From Asticcacaulis sp. AND118 (GTDB lineage: Bacteria; Pseudomonadota; Alphaproteobacteria; Caulobacterales; Caulobacteraceae): 64,000 nt of DNA. Below, one piece after another: positions 50,129 through 58,689 of this stretch. The stretch spans positions 260,001 through 324,000 of the forward strand of contig NZ_CP084911.1 of the NCBI RefSeq assembly GCF_020535245.1, given 5' to 3'. Both the position numbers and the translations under genes were made by a program. The first letter of the stretch is position 1. Each line of letters opens with the position of its first letter. Below the pieces are notes generated by a model that was not told where the DNA came from, ran no database searches, and was given only the letters and a program-made list of their open reading frames with translations.

Positions 50129-52807
50129 ATGAAAACCTATACCCAGTCGCTCGGCCTGATGCTGATGACGACCTCGGCCCTGGTGGCGCCCGCCGCCTTC
50201 GCCCAGACTGACCAGACCGCGGTTCCCGCCGACGCCCAGACCGTCGAAGTTACCGAGGCCACCCCGACAGAGGAAGTGACCGAGATCGTCGTGCGCGGGC
50301 GTAACGTGCCGAACACCATGCGCCGCACGGCCGAAGTCACGGCTATCCTGACCAATGAAGATCTGAAGCGCACGGGCGACGATTCCGCCGCCGCTGCTCT
50401 GACACGCGTCACCGGCTTGTCGCTGGTCGAAGGCCGCTTCGTCTATGTACGCGGACTTGGTGAGCGCTATTCATCGGCCCTGCTCAATGGCTCGCCGCTC
50501 CCTTCGCCGGAGCCGCTGCAACGCGTGGTTCCGCTTGACCTCTTCCCGTCTTCGATCCTGCAACGCGTGTCGGTCCAAAAGACCTATTCGGCGGAATATC
50601 CGGGTGAGTTCGGCGGCGGCGTCATCGACCTTCGCACGCTGAACACGCCGAAGACCCCCTTCTTTTCTATGGGCCTGAGCGTCAGCGGCAATTCCGAGAC
50701 GACCTTCCAGGACGGTTATACCCATTATGGTTCGGACACCGATCCGATCGGCTTTGACGACGGCACCCGTTCGCTGCCGCCGGAGCTGCGCACGGCCCTG
50801 CATTCGGGCCGCCGTATCAATGCTGGCAACTACAGCGACGCTTCCGGCTATTACACGCCCGCCCAGTTGCAGAAGATCGGTCAGAGCTTCAGCAACGCAT
50901 CGCTGAACCTCATCCAGCAGACGGATGCCCTGCCGGCGAATTTCAGCTTCAACCTGTCCGGCGGCACCAGCATGGACGTCGCCGGCGGTCAGTTCGGTTT
51001 CATCGGTCTGGTTGATTTCAGCAATGGCTGGAAGGCCCGTAACGGCATTCAGCAGGACGGCCGTATCGAAGGCACCGGCGCGGCGCGTACGGTAGAACTG
51101 GTCGGCGATTACACCTATCAGACCACGGAAAACAATGTCGGCCTGAACGGCTTGATCGGTATGGGCTACAATATCAACGGCCATAGCCTGCAGTGGACCA
51201 ATCTGTTCATCCGCAACACGACCAAGCGGACTCGCGTCCGTGAAGGCAGCGATACGCGCAATACCGACAGCCTGACCCGCCGCGAAGACACGGGCTGGTA
51301 TGCACGTCAACTGGTTATGTCGCAGTTGACCGGCCGCCATCCGCTGGCTGACAAGCTGGCTATGGACTGGCGTCTGGCCTATGCCAAGACCACCCGTGAC
51401 GCGCCCTATGAGCGCGACATCACCTACTGGCAGGACGCTAACGGCGTCTTCTTCCACGCCGGTACGCAGCAGACCAACAATCTGCAATTCTCGAACCTTG
51501 AGGATGTGGCCGTCAGCGGCGGCGCCAGCCTGACCTATGATTTCAGCCTCGGTGAAGCGCGCGATGGCAAGCTGACCGGGGGTGTTGATTTCCTGGACAA
51601 CAAGCGCGAGTCGGAAAACCGCTCGTTCCGCTTCAATCCGGGCACGGAGATCGCGGCAAACAATATCCAGTATTCGCGCGTCGATTATCTGTTCTCCGAC
51701 GTCAATATCAGCCCCAACCGCTGGGTGTTGACCGAAACCACCAACCCGAATGCGGCCTATGACGGTGGTCTGTTCGTTAACGCGGCATACGCCAAGGTGG
51801 ATGTCGAGATCATTCCGCTGGTCCGTCTGGCTGCCGGTTTGCGCTACGAATACGCCAAGCAGCGGGTCACCCTGAACAAGCTTTATGAAACGGACCAGGC
51901 GCCGGTTCAGGTTCCGGCTTTGAAGGAAGAGTATGTTCTGCCGACGGCGACCGTAACGTGGAACTTCCGTGAAAACATGCAGATCCGCGGTGGCGTGTCC
52001 AAGACCATCGGTCGTCCGCAATTCCGCGAACTGGCTCCGGCTCAGTATCTCGACCCGGAACAGGATCGTCTGTTTGTCGGTAACCCGTATCTGCGCGATA
52101 CGGAACTGACCAACTTCGATGCGCGCTATGAGTGGTATTACGACGCCGGTTCGTACTTCACGGCGGGCGCCTTCTACAAGGACATCACCAATCCGGTCGA
52201 AGCCTCGCTTCTGGTTCAGGGCAACAGCCTGTTCCAGACCTATATCAACGCACCGGAAGCCACCCTCTATGGTGCGGAATTCGACTACAAGGGTCTCTTC
52301 GACTCGCCGGTCTCAGGGCCGTTCTTCGACAACAAGCGCTGGCTGCTTCAGGCGAACTACACCTACACCTCGTCCGAGGTGAAGGCCACGGGCTCCCAGT
52401 CGATTATCGACAGCAATGGCCAGACGCAACCCGCGACCAACTTCATCATCTCCGGCTCGCGCATGCAGGGTCAGGCCGAGAACGTGGCCAATCTGCAGTT
52501 CGGCTGGGAAGACTCCGAAGCCAAGTCGCAGGCCACCTTCCTCGTTACCTATGTGTCCGAGCGCATCTCCGCGCGCGGCAACCCCTCGAGCGGCGTCGCC
52601 GATTATATCCAAGAGCCGGGCGCGACGCTCGACTTCGTCTACCGCAAGGGCTTCACGGCTTTTGGTCGTGACCTCAACCTTGGTGTGGAAGTGCGCAACC
52701 TGACAGGAACGAAGTTCCAGGAGTATCAGGAAGAGGTCAAGCGCGTGGACGTCAACAAGTATGATCTGGGTCAAAGCGTCTCGGTCAGCCTGTCGACTCA
52801 GTTCTAA
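50129..52807 (+). CDS. TonB-dependent outer-membrane receptor paired with the lipoprotein
   Basis: A signal peptide of about 26 residues ends in AAFAQ, and EIVVRGRNVPN forms the TonB box region. The plug domain has GRFVYVRGLGERYSSALLNGSPLPSPEP and EYPGEFGGGVIDLRT, and the barrel ends in VSVSLSTQF with the terminal Phe used by the Bam complex. Length is 892 aa. The plug differs clearly from the two carbohydrate-cluster receptors. It follows the lipoprotein gene by 75 bases and shares its Pho-box promoter, so it may import a phosphorus compound (inference). Confidence 0.91.
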   Translation: MKTYTQSLGLMLMTTSALVAPAAFAQTDQTAVPADAQTVEVTEATPTEEVTEIVVRGRNVPNTMRRTAEVTAILTNEDLKRTGDDSAAAALTRVTGLSLVEGRFVYVRGLGERYSSALLNGSPLPSPEPLQRVVPLDLFPSSILQRVSVQKTYSAEYPGEFGGGVIDLRTLNTPKTPFFSMGLSVSGNSETTFQDGYTHYGSDTDPIGFDDGTRSLPPELRTALHSGRRINAGNYSDASGYYTPAQLQKIGQSFSNASLNLIQQTDALPANFSFNLSGGTSMDVAGGQFGFIGLVDFSNGWKARNGIQQDGRIEGTGAARTVELVGDYTYQTTENNVGLNGLIGMGYNINGHSLQWTNLFIRNTTKRTRVREGSDTRNTDSLTRREDTGWYARQLVMSQLTGRHPLADKLAMDWRLAYAKTTRDAPYERDITYWQDANGVFFHAGTQQTNNLQFSNLEDVAVSGGASLTYDFSLGEARDGKLTGGVDFLDNKRESENRSFRFNPGTEIAANNIQYSRVDYLFSDVNISPNRWVLTETTNPNAAYDGGLFVNAAYAKVDVEIIPLVRLAAGLRYEYAKQRVTLNKLYETDQAPVQVPALKEEYVLPTATVTWNFRENMQIRGGVSKTIGRPQFRELAPAQYLDPEQDRLFVGNPYLRDTELTNFDARYEWYYDAGSYFTAGAFYKDITNPVEASLLVQGNSLFQTYINAPEATLYGAEFDYKGLFDSPVSGPFFDNKRWLLQANYTYTSSEVKATGSQSIIDSNGQTQPATNFIISGSRMQGQAENVANLQFGWEDSEAKSQATFLVTYVSERISARGNPSSGVADYIQEPGATLDFVYRKGFTAFGRDLNLGVEVRNLTGTKFQEYQEEVKRVDVNKYDLGQSVSVSLSTQF

Positions 52808-52816
52808 TCGCCTATC

Positions 52817-52891
52817 GCTGCCCGGTTCGCCGGGCAGCCCTTTCTTCATGATCAAACTCAAAAGCCCTCCGGAACGATCCGAAGGGCTTTT
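52817..52891 (+). terminator. two successive intrinsic terminators
   Basis: GCTGCCCGG-TTCG-CCGGGCAGC at 52817-52838 is a perfect 9-bp stem with a stable UUCG-type loop and a pyrimidine tail. A second imperfect stem, AAAGCCCT...AGGGCTTT at 52861-52890, runs into T-rich sequence. They end the TBDR transcript and may also help end the convergent minus-strand unit. Confidence 0.8.
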
Positions 52892-52942
52892 CTTTATCTC
52901 GATAGGGTCACCGAAACCCCGACGCAATCGGGGGAACGAAGA

Positions 52943-53551
52943 CTATTTCGCGGCCCTGGCCTTTTCCTCGTCGCTGAGGCGCTGGAACAGCAGGTCCACC
53001 ATCTCCTCGGCGTTTTCGTCGGTCGCGGTCGAGGCCTCGACGCCGCAGTAGCTCTGATCCGGCAGACGGCCCCAGACGACCAGCGGCGCGTAGTAGCGTG
53101 CGAGGTCGCTCAACGCTTCGTGCTGCTCCTGAGCCGCGGTGTCGGGCAGGACCAGCATGCCGTCAAAGCGCTGCGAACGGACGAGGTCTTTCAGCGCGCC
53201 CTGACGCTTGGCCGGGGTCTTGAGCACCAGAAGCTCGTAGCCGCGCTTGAAAACGGCCTGGGTGAGGGCGCCCATCAGGCTCAGCAGGTGCGGGTCGCGC
53301 AGCTTGCGCTCGCCGTCGTCGGGCAGGACCAGACCGATGGTGCGCGTGCGCTTGAGGCGCAGGTTACGCGCCGCCTGATTGACGACATAGCCATTTTCCT
53401 CGGCGATGGCCGTGATCTTGTCGCGCAAGGGCTTCGGGATCAGCGGACTTCCGGCCAGGGCCCGCGATACCGTGGATACCGAAACCCCGGCCATGCGGGC
53501 GATATCGGCCATCTTGAGCGGGGCGGTGGTCGAAAGAGTATCTGTGGTCAT
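52943..53551 (-). CDS. LacI-type regulator lacking the second half of its effector domain
   Basis: Residues 14-70 are a complete LacI helix-turn-helix and hinge (MADIARMAGVSVSTVSRALAGS, NQAARNLRLKRTRTIGLVLPD). The effector region follows only to about residue 165 (GMLVLPDTAAQEQHEALSDL, PLVVWGRL), then a charged tail of 35 residues (DENAEEMVDLLFQRLSDEEKARAAK) ends the protein at 202 aa against the usual 330-350. Downstream sequence goes straight into terminators, with no sign of a frameshifted remainder. It lies 39 bases behind kduD in the same orientation and probably controls that unit. Confidence 0.8.
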   Translation of the reverse strand: MTTDTLSTTAPLKMADIARMAGVSVSTVSRALAGSPLIPKPLRDKITAIAEENGYVVNQAARNLRLKRTRTIGLVLPDDGERKLRDPHLLSLMGALTQAVFKRGYELLVLKTPAKRQGALKDLVRSQRFDGMLVLPDTAAQEQHEALSDLARYYAPLVVWGRLPDQSYCGVEASTATDENAEEMVDLLFQRLSDEEKARAAK

Positions 53552-53590
53552 TGTCTCCTCAAGGGGTGCGGACGGGCCGGAACGGGCGCA

Positions 53591-54352
53591 TCATCGCGCC
53601 AGCCACCCGCCATCGACGGGGATAATAACCCCGTTTACGTAATTTGACACGCGCGAAGCCAAAAAAACCGTCGCGCCGCCCAAATCTTCGGGTGTACCCC
53701 AGCGCGAAGCCGGGATTCGGTCGAGAATCGCCTTCGCCCGTTCGGGGTCGCTCTGCAGCCCTTCGGTCAGTTCCGTGGCCATGTAACCGGGCGCTATGGC
53801 GTTGACATTGATGCCCTTGGCCGCCCATTCGTTGGCCAGAAGACGGGTGATGCCTGCGACGCCGGACTTCGACGCCGTATAGGACGGCACGCGGATGCCG
53901 CCCTGAAACGACAGCAGCGAGGCGGTGTTGATGATCTTGCCGTGGCCCTGCGCGATCATATGACGGCCGGCGGCCTGACACATGAAGAACAGGGTCTTGA
54001 GGTTGAGGTTCATCACCGCATCCCAGTCTTCTTCACTGAACGCGGTGACGTCGCCACGGCGGATCGAGCCGGCATTGTTGACGAGGACGTCGAGCCCGCC
54101 CATGACCTTCAGGGTTTCGGCGACGATGTCGCCTACCGGCGCGATTGAGGTCAGATCGGCGCGGATGAAGTGAAACCTGCGACCCAATGCCGCCACCTTT
54201 TCCGCCGTGGCGTCCGCGCCAGACGAACCGACGGCGCAGATATCGGCCCCGGCTTCGGCCAGAGCCAGCGCCATGCCCTGACCCAGACCGCGATTGGCGC
54301 CAGTGATCAGGACGGTTTTTCCGGAAAGGTCGAACATGGAGGCAGCGGACAT
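53591..54352 (-). CDS. kduD: KduD-like SDR (2-keto-3-deoxygluconate dehydrogenase type)
   Basis: This classic SDR of 253 aa has TGANRGLG (17-24), NNAGSIRR, the SYTASKSG active site and the family opening MFDLSGKTVLITGANRGLGQGMALAL characteristic of KduD. It interconverts deoxy-keto-uronate intermediates in pectin or uronate breakdown with NAD(H). ATG 54352 is used; an internal ATG at 54337 is possible. It precedes the short LacI gene. Its product links to the same 2-keto-3-deoxygluconate pool made by manD at 19.6 kb. Confidence 0.88.
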   Translation of the reverse strand: MSAASMFDLSGKTVLITGANRGLGQGMALALAEAGADICAVGSSGADATAEKVAALGRRFHFIRADLTSIAPVGDIVAETLKVMGGLDVLVNNAGSIRRGDVTAFSEEDWDAVMNLNLKTLFFMCQAAGRHMIAQGHGKIINTASLLSFQGGIRVPSYTASKSGVAGITRLLANEWAAKGINVNAIAPGYMATELTEGLQSDPERAKAILDRIPASRWGTPEDLGGATVFLASRVSNYVNGVIIPVDGGWLAR

Positions 54353-54494
54353 GAAATTCCCTACGTAAAAATAGCGGTGATTATATTTGATCCATGATGA
54401 TTGAACGGGATCGTTGGCTCATTGTCATCAGGCTTTGCCCCATGCTAGAGCATCAGCCATTGCTTTTCCAATCCTTTGAATCGCTGGGCCTGCC

Positions 54495-55640
54495 ATGATC
54501 ATCTCCGCCTCGACCGATTACCGCGAAGCCGCCCGGCGCCGTCTGCCGCCGTTCCTGTTTCACTATATCGACGGCGGGGCCTATGCCGAGCACACCTTGA
54601 AGCGCAATGTTGCGGACCTGTCGGATGTGGCCCTGCGTCAGCGTGTGCTGAAGGATGTGGCGTCTCTGAGCCTCGAAACCGAGCTGCTGGGGCAGAAGCT
54701 GGCCATGCCGATGGCGCTGGCCCCGGTCGGTCTGACCGGCATGTACGCCCGCCGCGGCGAGGTGCAGGCCGCGCGCGCCGCGCAGAAGGCGGGGATCAAT
54801 CTGACGCTGTCGACCGTCAGCGTCTGCCCGATCGAAGAGGTGCAGGCCAAGTGCGACAACCCGATCTGGTTCCAGCTCTATGTGCTGAAGGATCGGGGCT
54901 TCATGAAAAACGCGCTGGAGCGCGCGCAGGCGGCCGGCATCACCACGCTTGTCTTCACGGTGGACATGCCGGTGCCGGGCGCGCGCTACCGCGACGCCCA
55001 TTCGGGCATGAGCGGCCCGAACGCTGAAATCCGCCGTCTGTGGCAGGCCATGACCCATCCGCACTGGGCCTTCGACGTCGGTCTCATGGGCACGCCGCAC
55101 GATCTGGGCAATGTGTCGAAATATCTGGGCAAGGCGACGGGCCTGGCCGACTATATCGGCTGGCTGGGGGCCAATTTCGATCCGTCAATCTCGTGGAAGG
55201 ATCTGGAGTGGATCCGGGACTTCTGGAAGGGCCCCATGGTCATCAAGGGCATTCTCGACCCCGAGGACGCCAAGGACGCCGTGACGTTCGGGGCCGATGG
55301 TATCGTGGTGTCGAACCACGGCGGTCGTCAACTCGACGGCGTCCTGTCGTCGGCGCGCGCCCTGCCGGCCATTGCCGATGCGGTGAAGGGCGACCTGACC
55401 ATACTGGCCGACTCCGGCATCCGCACGGGCCTCGACGTGGTGCGTATGCTGGCCCTGGGGGCGGACGGCGTGCTGCTGGGCCGGGCCTTCATCTACGCGC
55501 TGGCCGCCGGTGGTGAGGCGGGGGTGACCAATCTGCTCAGCCTGTTCGAGAAGGAGATGCGCGTGGCCATGGCCCTGACCGGCGTCAAGTCGATCAGCCA
55601 GATCAGCCGCGACTGTCTGGTGCGCGAAGGCCTGGCCTGA
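54495..55640 (+). CDS. lldD: FMN-dependent L-lactate dehydrogenase
   Basis: The 381-residue TIM barrel of the alpha-hydroxy-acid oxidase family contains the opening [43 protein letters not shown] and the catalytic [11 protein letters not shown] segment followed by the FMN site [27 protein letters not shown]. These match bacterial LldD, which oxidises L-lactate to pyruvate and passes electrons to the quinone pool at the inner membrane. It is divergent from kduD and stands alone. Confidence 0.93.
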   Translation: MIISASTDYREAARRRLPPFLFHYIDGGAYAEHTLKRNVADLSDVALRQRVLKDVASLSLETELLGQKLAMPMALAPVGLTGMYARRGEVQAARAAQKAGINLTLSTVSVCPIEEVQAKCDNPIWFQLYVLKDRGFMKNALERAQAAGITTLVFTVDMPVPGARYRDAHSGMSGPNAEIRRLWQAMTHPHWAFDVGLMGTPHDLGNVSKYLGKATGLADYIGWLGANFDPSISWKDLEWIRDFWKGPMVIKGILDPEDAKDAVTFGADGIVVSNHGGRQLDGVLSSARALPAIADAVKGDLTILADSGIRTGLDVVRMLALGADGVLLGRAFIYALAAGGEAGVTNLLSLFEKEMRVAMALTGVKSISQISRDCLVREGLA

Positions 55641-55703
55641 GCCTCCGCTCTAGGCACGGACGCCGGACAGGGCTAGGTTTCCCCAACGACAGAGGGAAGA
55701 ACC

Positions 55704-56249
55704 ATGGCGACGTTTGTTCTGGCGATGAATGTCTCGATCGACGGCTATGTCGATGACGAGGGCGGCAATCTGGTCATGGGCCCCCCCAGCCAGACGCATT
55801 TCGACCTGTGGACCGAGACCGTGGAAGCCTATGCCGGCAGCCTCTATGGCCGCCGCATGTACGAACTCATGCGCTACTGGGACGACGACCGGCCCGAATG
55901 GGACGCGTCGCTGCGCAGGTTCGCTTTGGCCTGGCGCAGGCTGCCCAAATGGGTCGTGTCGAGTACGCTCGACTCCGCAGGACCGAACGCCACGCTCATT
56001 TCAGGCGATATCGAAGCCCGTATCCGCGAACTGAAGGCGCAGAAAGAAGGCACGATCAGCGTCACGGGCCCGCAACTGGCGGGTCTGGTGACGCGTATGG
56101 GGCTGATGGACGAGTACCATCTGCACGTGCGTCCGTGCGTGCTCGGTCGGGGCAAGCCGCTGTTTAGCGACGAACCGCCACCGCTGCGGTTGGTATCGAG
56201 CCGGTTGATCGACGAGGATACGGTGCATCTGGTCTACCGGCCGGCGTAG
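55704..56249 (+). CDS. RibD C-terminal/dihydrofolate-reductase-like protein
   Basis: The 181-residue protein has the RibD_C fold: FVLAMNVSIDGYVDDEGG at the start, GRRMYELMRYW in the middle and YHLHVRPCVLGRGKPLF near the end. The family contains small NADPH reductases of unknown substrate alongside true riboflavin enzymes; there is no deaminase domain. GAGGGAAG precedes the ATG. Confidence 0.88.
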   Translation: MATFVLAMNVSIDGYVDDEGGNLVMGPPSQTHFDLWTETVEAYAGSLYGRRMYELMRYWDDDRPEWDASLRRFALAWRRLPKWVVSSTLDSAGPNATLISGDIEARIRELKAQKEGTISVTGPQLAGLVTRMGLMDEYHLHVRPCVLGRGKPLFSDEPPPLRLVSSRLIDEDTVHLVYRPA

Positions 56250-56253
56250 AGAT

Positions 56254-56281
56254 CTATCCCCGCCGGTGAAGGCGGGGATAG
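56254..56281. terminator. 11-bp hairpin between convergent genes
   Basis: CTATCCCCGCC (56254-56264) pairs perfectly with GGCGGGGATAG (56271-56281) across GGTGAA. It lacks a T run on both strands but sits between two converging genes, so it may stabilise or end both messages. Confidence 0.5.
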
Positions 56282-56300
56282 TCTCGCGGTTCAGGCTCGC

Positions 56301-57185
56301 TCAGGCAAAGCGGCGCGCGCCCAGCACGCAGGCCACGATGGCCAGCATGACAACCAGCACTTCCGGCCCGACCGGTTCGTGCAGCACGACGGCGGCGATG
56401 ATCAGGGCCAGAAAGGGCTGCAGCAGTTGCAACTGTCCGATCGAGGCGATGCTGCCCAGCGACAGGCCGCGATACCAGAAGAAGAAGCCGATCAGCATGG
56501 AAAAGATCGACACATAGCCGACGCTGATCCATGCGGGCGCTGAAATGGCGGCGGGATCGGCGGGCAGGGTCAGCAGCATCACCGGGCCCATGACGGGCAG
56601 GGCGATCAGCAGCGCCCAGCAGATAACCTGCCAGCCGCCGAGCCTGCGCCCCAGACGTCCGCCTTCGGCATAGCCCAGCCCGCAGACGACGATGGCGGCC
56701 AGCATCAGCAGGTCGCCTGCGGGGGAAACCGCGAAACCCTGCATCAGGGCAAAGGCGAGGATGCAGGCTGCGCCGAGGCCTGAGAACAGCCAGAACAGAC
56801 GCGACGGGCGCTTTTCGCCCAGAAGCGTAGCGAACAGGGCCGTACACAGCGGCAAAAGCCCGGTGAAGACGATGGAATGCACCGAAGGGATGGATTGCAG
56901 GGCGAGGGCAGTCAGCAGCGGAAAGCCGACGACGGTGCCGCCCGCGACGAGGAGCAGCGGGACGATCTCGCGTTTACGCGGCCATGGGGCGCGGAAGGCC
57001 CACAGGCACACGGCCCCCACCACGGCGGCGATGGTCGCCCGCGCCCCGGTCAGAAACAGAGGCGACATTTCCAGCACGGCGACGCGCGTGGCGGGCAGGG
57101 AACCGGCAAAGGCGACGACGGCGATCAGGCCGCTGATCCAGGCGTCGGTATTGGCGAGAGATTTGGTCTGGGCTGCAGTGGTCAT
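56301..57185 (-). CDS. EamA/DMT-family transporter
   Basis: Ten membrane helices in two EamA repeats of five are visible across 294 residues, with the family start NTDAWISGLIAVVAFAGSLPATRVAVLEMSP and the second-repeat QLLQPFLALIIAAVVLHEP. Members export amino acids or metabolites. ATG 57185 is preferred; a longer frame to 57227 lacks support. It is divergent from a MocR-type regulator with a palindrome between them, a common pairing in which the regulator controls the exporter. Confidence 0.87.
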   Translation of the reverse strand: MTTAAQTKSLANTDAWISGLIAVVAFAGSLPATRVAVLEMSPLFLTGARATIAAVVGAVCLWAFRAPWPRKREIVPLLLVAGGTVVGFPLLTALALQSIPSVHSIVFTGLLPLCTALFATLLGEKRPSRLFWLFSGLGAACILAFALMQGFAVSPAGDLLMLAAIVVCGLGYAEGGRLGRRLGGWQVICWALLIALPVMGPVMLLTLPADPAAISAPAWISVGYVSIFSMLIGFFFWYRGLSLGSIASIGQLQLLQPFLALIIAAVVLHEPVGPEVLVVMLAIVACVLGARRFA

Positions 57186-57248
57186 GGCCGGCTTATGGCC
57201 GCCGGGGACTGGCGCGGACAGATACATTCCGGTAAAGTTCGATCAAAC

Positions 57249-57260
57249 TGTACCGGTACA
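57249..57260. promoter_or_regulatory. MocR operator candidate TGTACCGGTACA
   Basis: This perfect 12-bp palindrome lies in the 88-base divergent region, 13 bases before the regulator start. A related CCGGTA also occurs 24 bases upstream (57229-57234), giving two phased half sites as MocR proteins often need. Confidence 0.65.
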
Positions 57261-57273
57261 AAAGGCAGAACAC

Positions 57274-58659
57274 TTGCCCGACGCCTCTCACGACCTGACC
57301 CTGACCCACCGCGTCATGCGGCTCATCCGCGACCAGATCGCCCGCCGGCAATTGTCGGCAGGGGCGCGGTTGCCGTCGATCCGCGCCTTTGCCGAGGCGC
57401 AGAAGGTGTCCAAATCGACGGTGGTCGAAGCCTATGACCGCCTGCTGGCCGAAGGGGTGATCACCGCCCGGCGCGGGGCAGGCTATTTCGTCGCCGCAGC
57501 CCCTGCGCCCCTGTCTCTGGCCGAGATCGGGCCGCAACTCGACCGCCAGATCGATCCGCTATGGGTGTCGCGGCAGTCTTTGGAAACGAAGGACTACCTC
57601 AAGCCCGGTTGCGGCTGGCTGCCGCCGGAATGGATGCCGGAAGACGATATCCGTCGCGCCTTGCGGGCGCTGGCGCGCAATCCCAAGGCCGACCTGCTCG
57701 ACTATTCGACCCCCGCCGGACACGCGGGCCTGCGGCAACTTCTGTCGCGACGGCTGGCGGAAAAGGATATCGAGGCCGCCCCCGGCCAGATCATCCTGAT
57801 GGATTCGGCGACCCAGGCCATCGAACTTCTGTGCCGTTTTCTGCTGCGGCCCGGCGACACGGTTCTGGTCGACGATCCCTGCTATTTCAACTTTCTGGCC
57901 AAGCTGCGCGCCCATCAGGTGCAGGTCATCGGCGTGCCCTATACGCCGACCGGGCCGGACATGGCGGTGCTGACCGCCGCGCTGGAAACCCATCGCCCGC
58001 GCCTCTACCTGACCAATACGGCCATGCACAATCCCACGGGCGCCAGCCTGTCGCCGGTCAATGCCCACCGCCTGCTCAAGCTGGCCGAGGCGCACGATCT
58101 GACCATTATCGAAGACGATATCTACAGCGACTTCGAACTGGAGCCGGGGCCGCGCCTGTCGGCCTTCGACGGCTTCGAGCGCGTGGTCTATGTCGGCGGC
58201 TTCTCCAAGGCCCTGTCGGCCTCGATCCGGCTGGGCTATGTCGCGGCGCGCGCAGACTGGATCGAAGCGCTGACCGACCTGAAGATCGCCACCCTGTTCT
58301 CCAGCCAGACCTTCGCCGCCGAACTGGTCTGTCAGGTGCTGAGCGACGGCCATTATCGCAAGCATCTGGACGCATTGCGTCAGAGACTGGCCGCCGTGCG
58401 CGGACCGACCGCCGAACGGTTGGAAGGGGTAGGGCTGAAACCGTGGCTGCGGCCGCAGGCGGGCATGTTCCTGTGGTGCGAACTGCCGGAAGGGCAGGAC
58501 GCCTCCGACCTCGCGCGTCGGGCGCTGGCAGAGCGCATCGTGCTGGCGCCCGGCGATGCCTTCAGCGTCAGCCATACCGCTACCCGCTTCCTGCGCTTTA
58601 ATATCGCCCAGTCGCTGGACCCGCGCCTGTTCGCCTTCCTTAAGGCCAATGTCCGTTGA
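57274..58659 (+). CDS. MocR/PdxR-like GntR regulator with aminotransferase domain
   Basis: The GntR winged helix spans about residues 8-78 (MRLIRDQIARRQLSAGARLPSIRAFAEAQKVSKSTVVEAYDRL, ITARRGAGYFV), followed by a class I aminotransferase fold with the PLP lysine K312 in GGFSKALSASIRLGY and IIEDDIYSDF. Such proteins use PLP as a sensor. The start is probably TTG 57274, since no ATG lies near the first domain and AAAGG is about nine bases upstream; frames further upstream cover the exporter gene. It should control the divergent EamA gene. Confidence 0.87.
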   Translation: MPDASHDLTLTHRVMRLIRDQIARRQLSAGARLPSIRAFAEAQKVSKSTVVEAYDRLLAEGVITARRGAGYFVAAAPAPLSLAEIGPQLDRQIDPLWVSRQSLETKDYLKPGCGWLPPEWMPEDDIRRALRALARNPKADLLDYSTPAGHAGLRQLLSRRLAEKDIEAAPGQIILMDSATQAIELLCRFLLRPGDTVLVDDPCYFNFLAKLRAHQVQVIGVPYTPTGPDMAVLTAALETHRPRLYLTNTAMHNPTGASLSPVNAHRLLKLAEAHDLTIIEDDIYSDFELEPGPRLSAFDGFERVVYVGGFSKALSASIRLGYVAARADWIEALTDLKIATLFSSQTFAAELVCQVLSDGHYRKHLDALRQRLAAVRGPTAERLEGVGLKPWLRPQAGMFLWCELPEGQDASDLARRALAERIVLAPGDAFSVSHTATRFLRFNIAQSLDPRLFAFLKANVR

Positions 58660-58689
58660 TCCGTACTATGGATGAGGTAGGGTAAGCGC

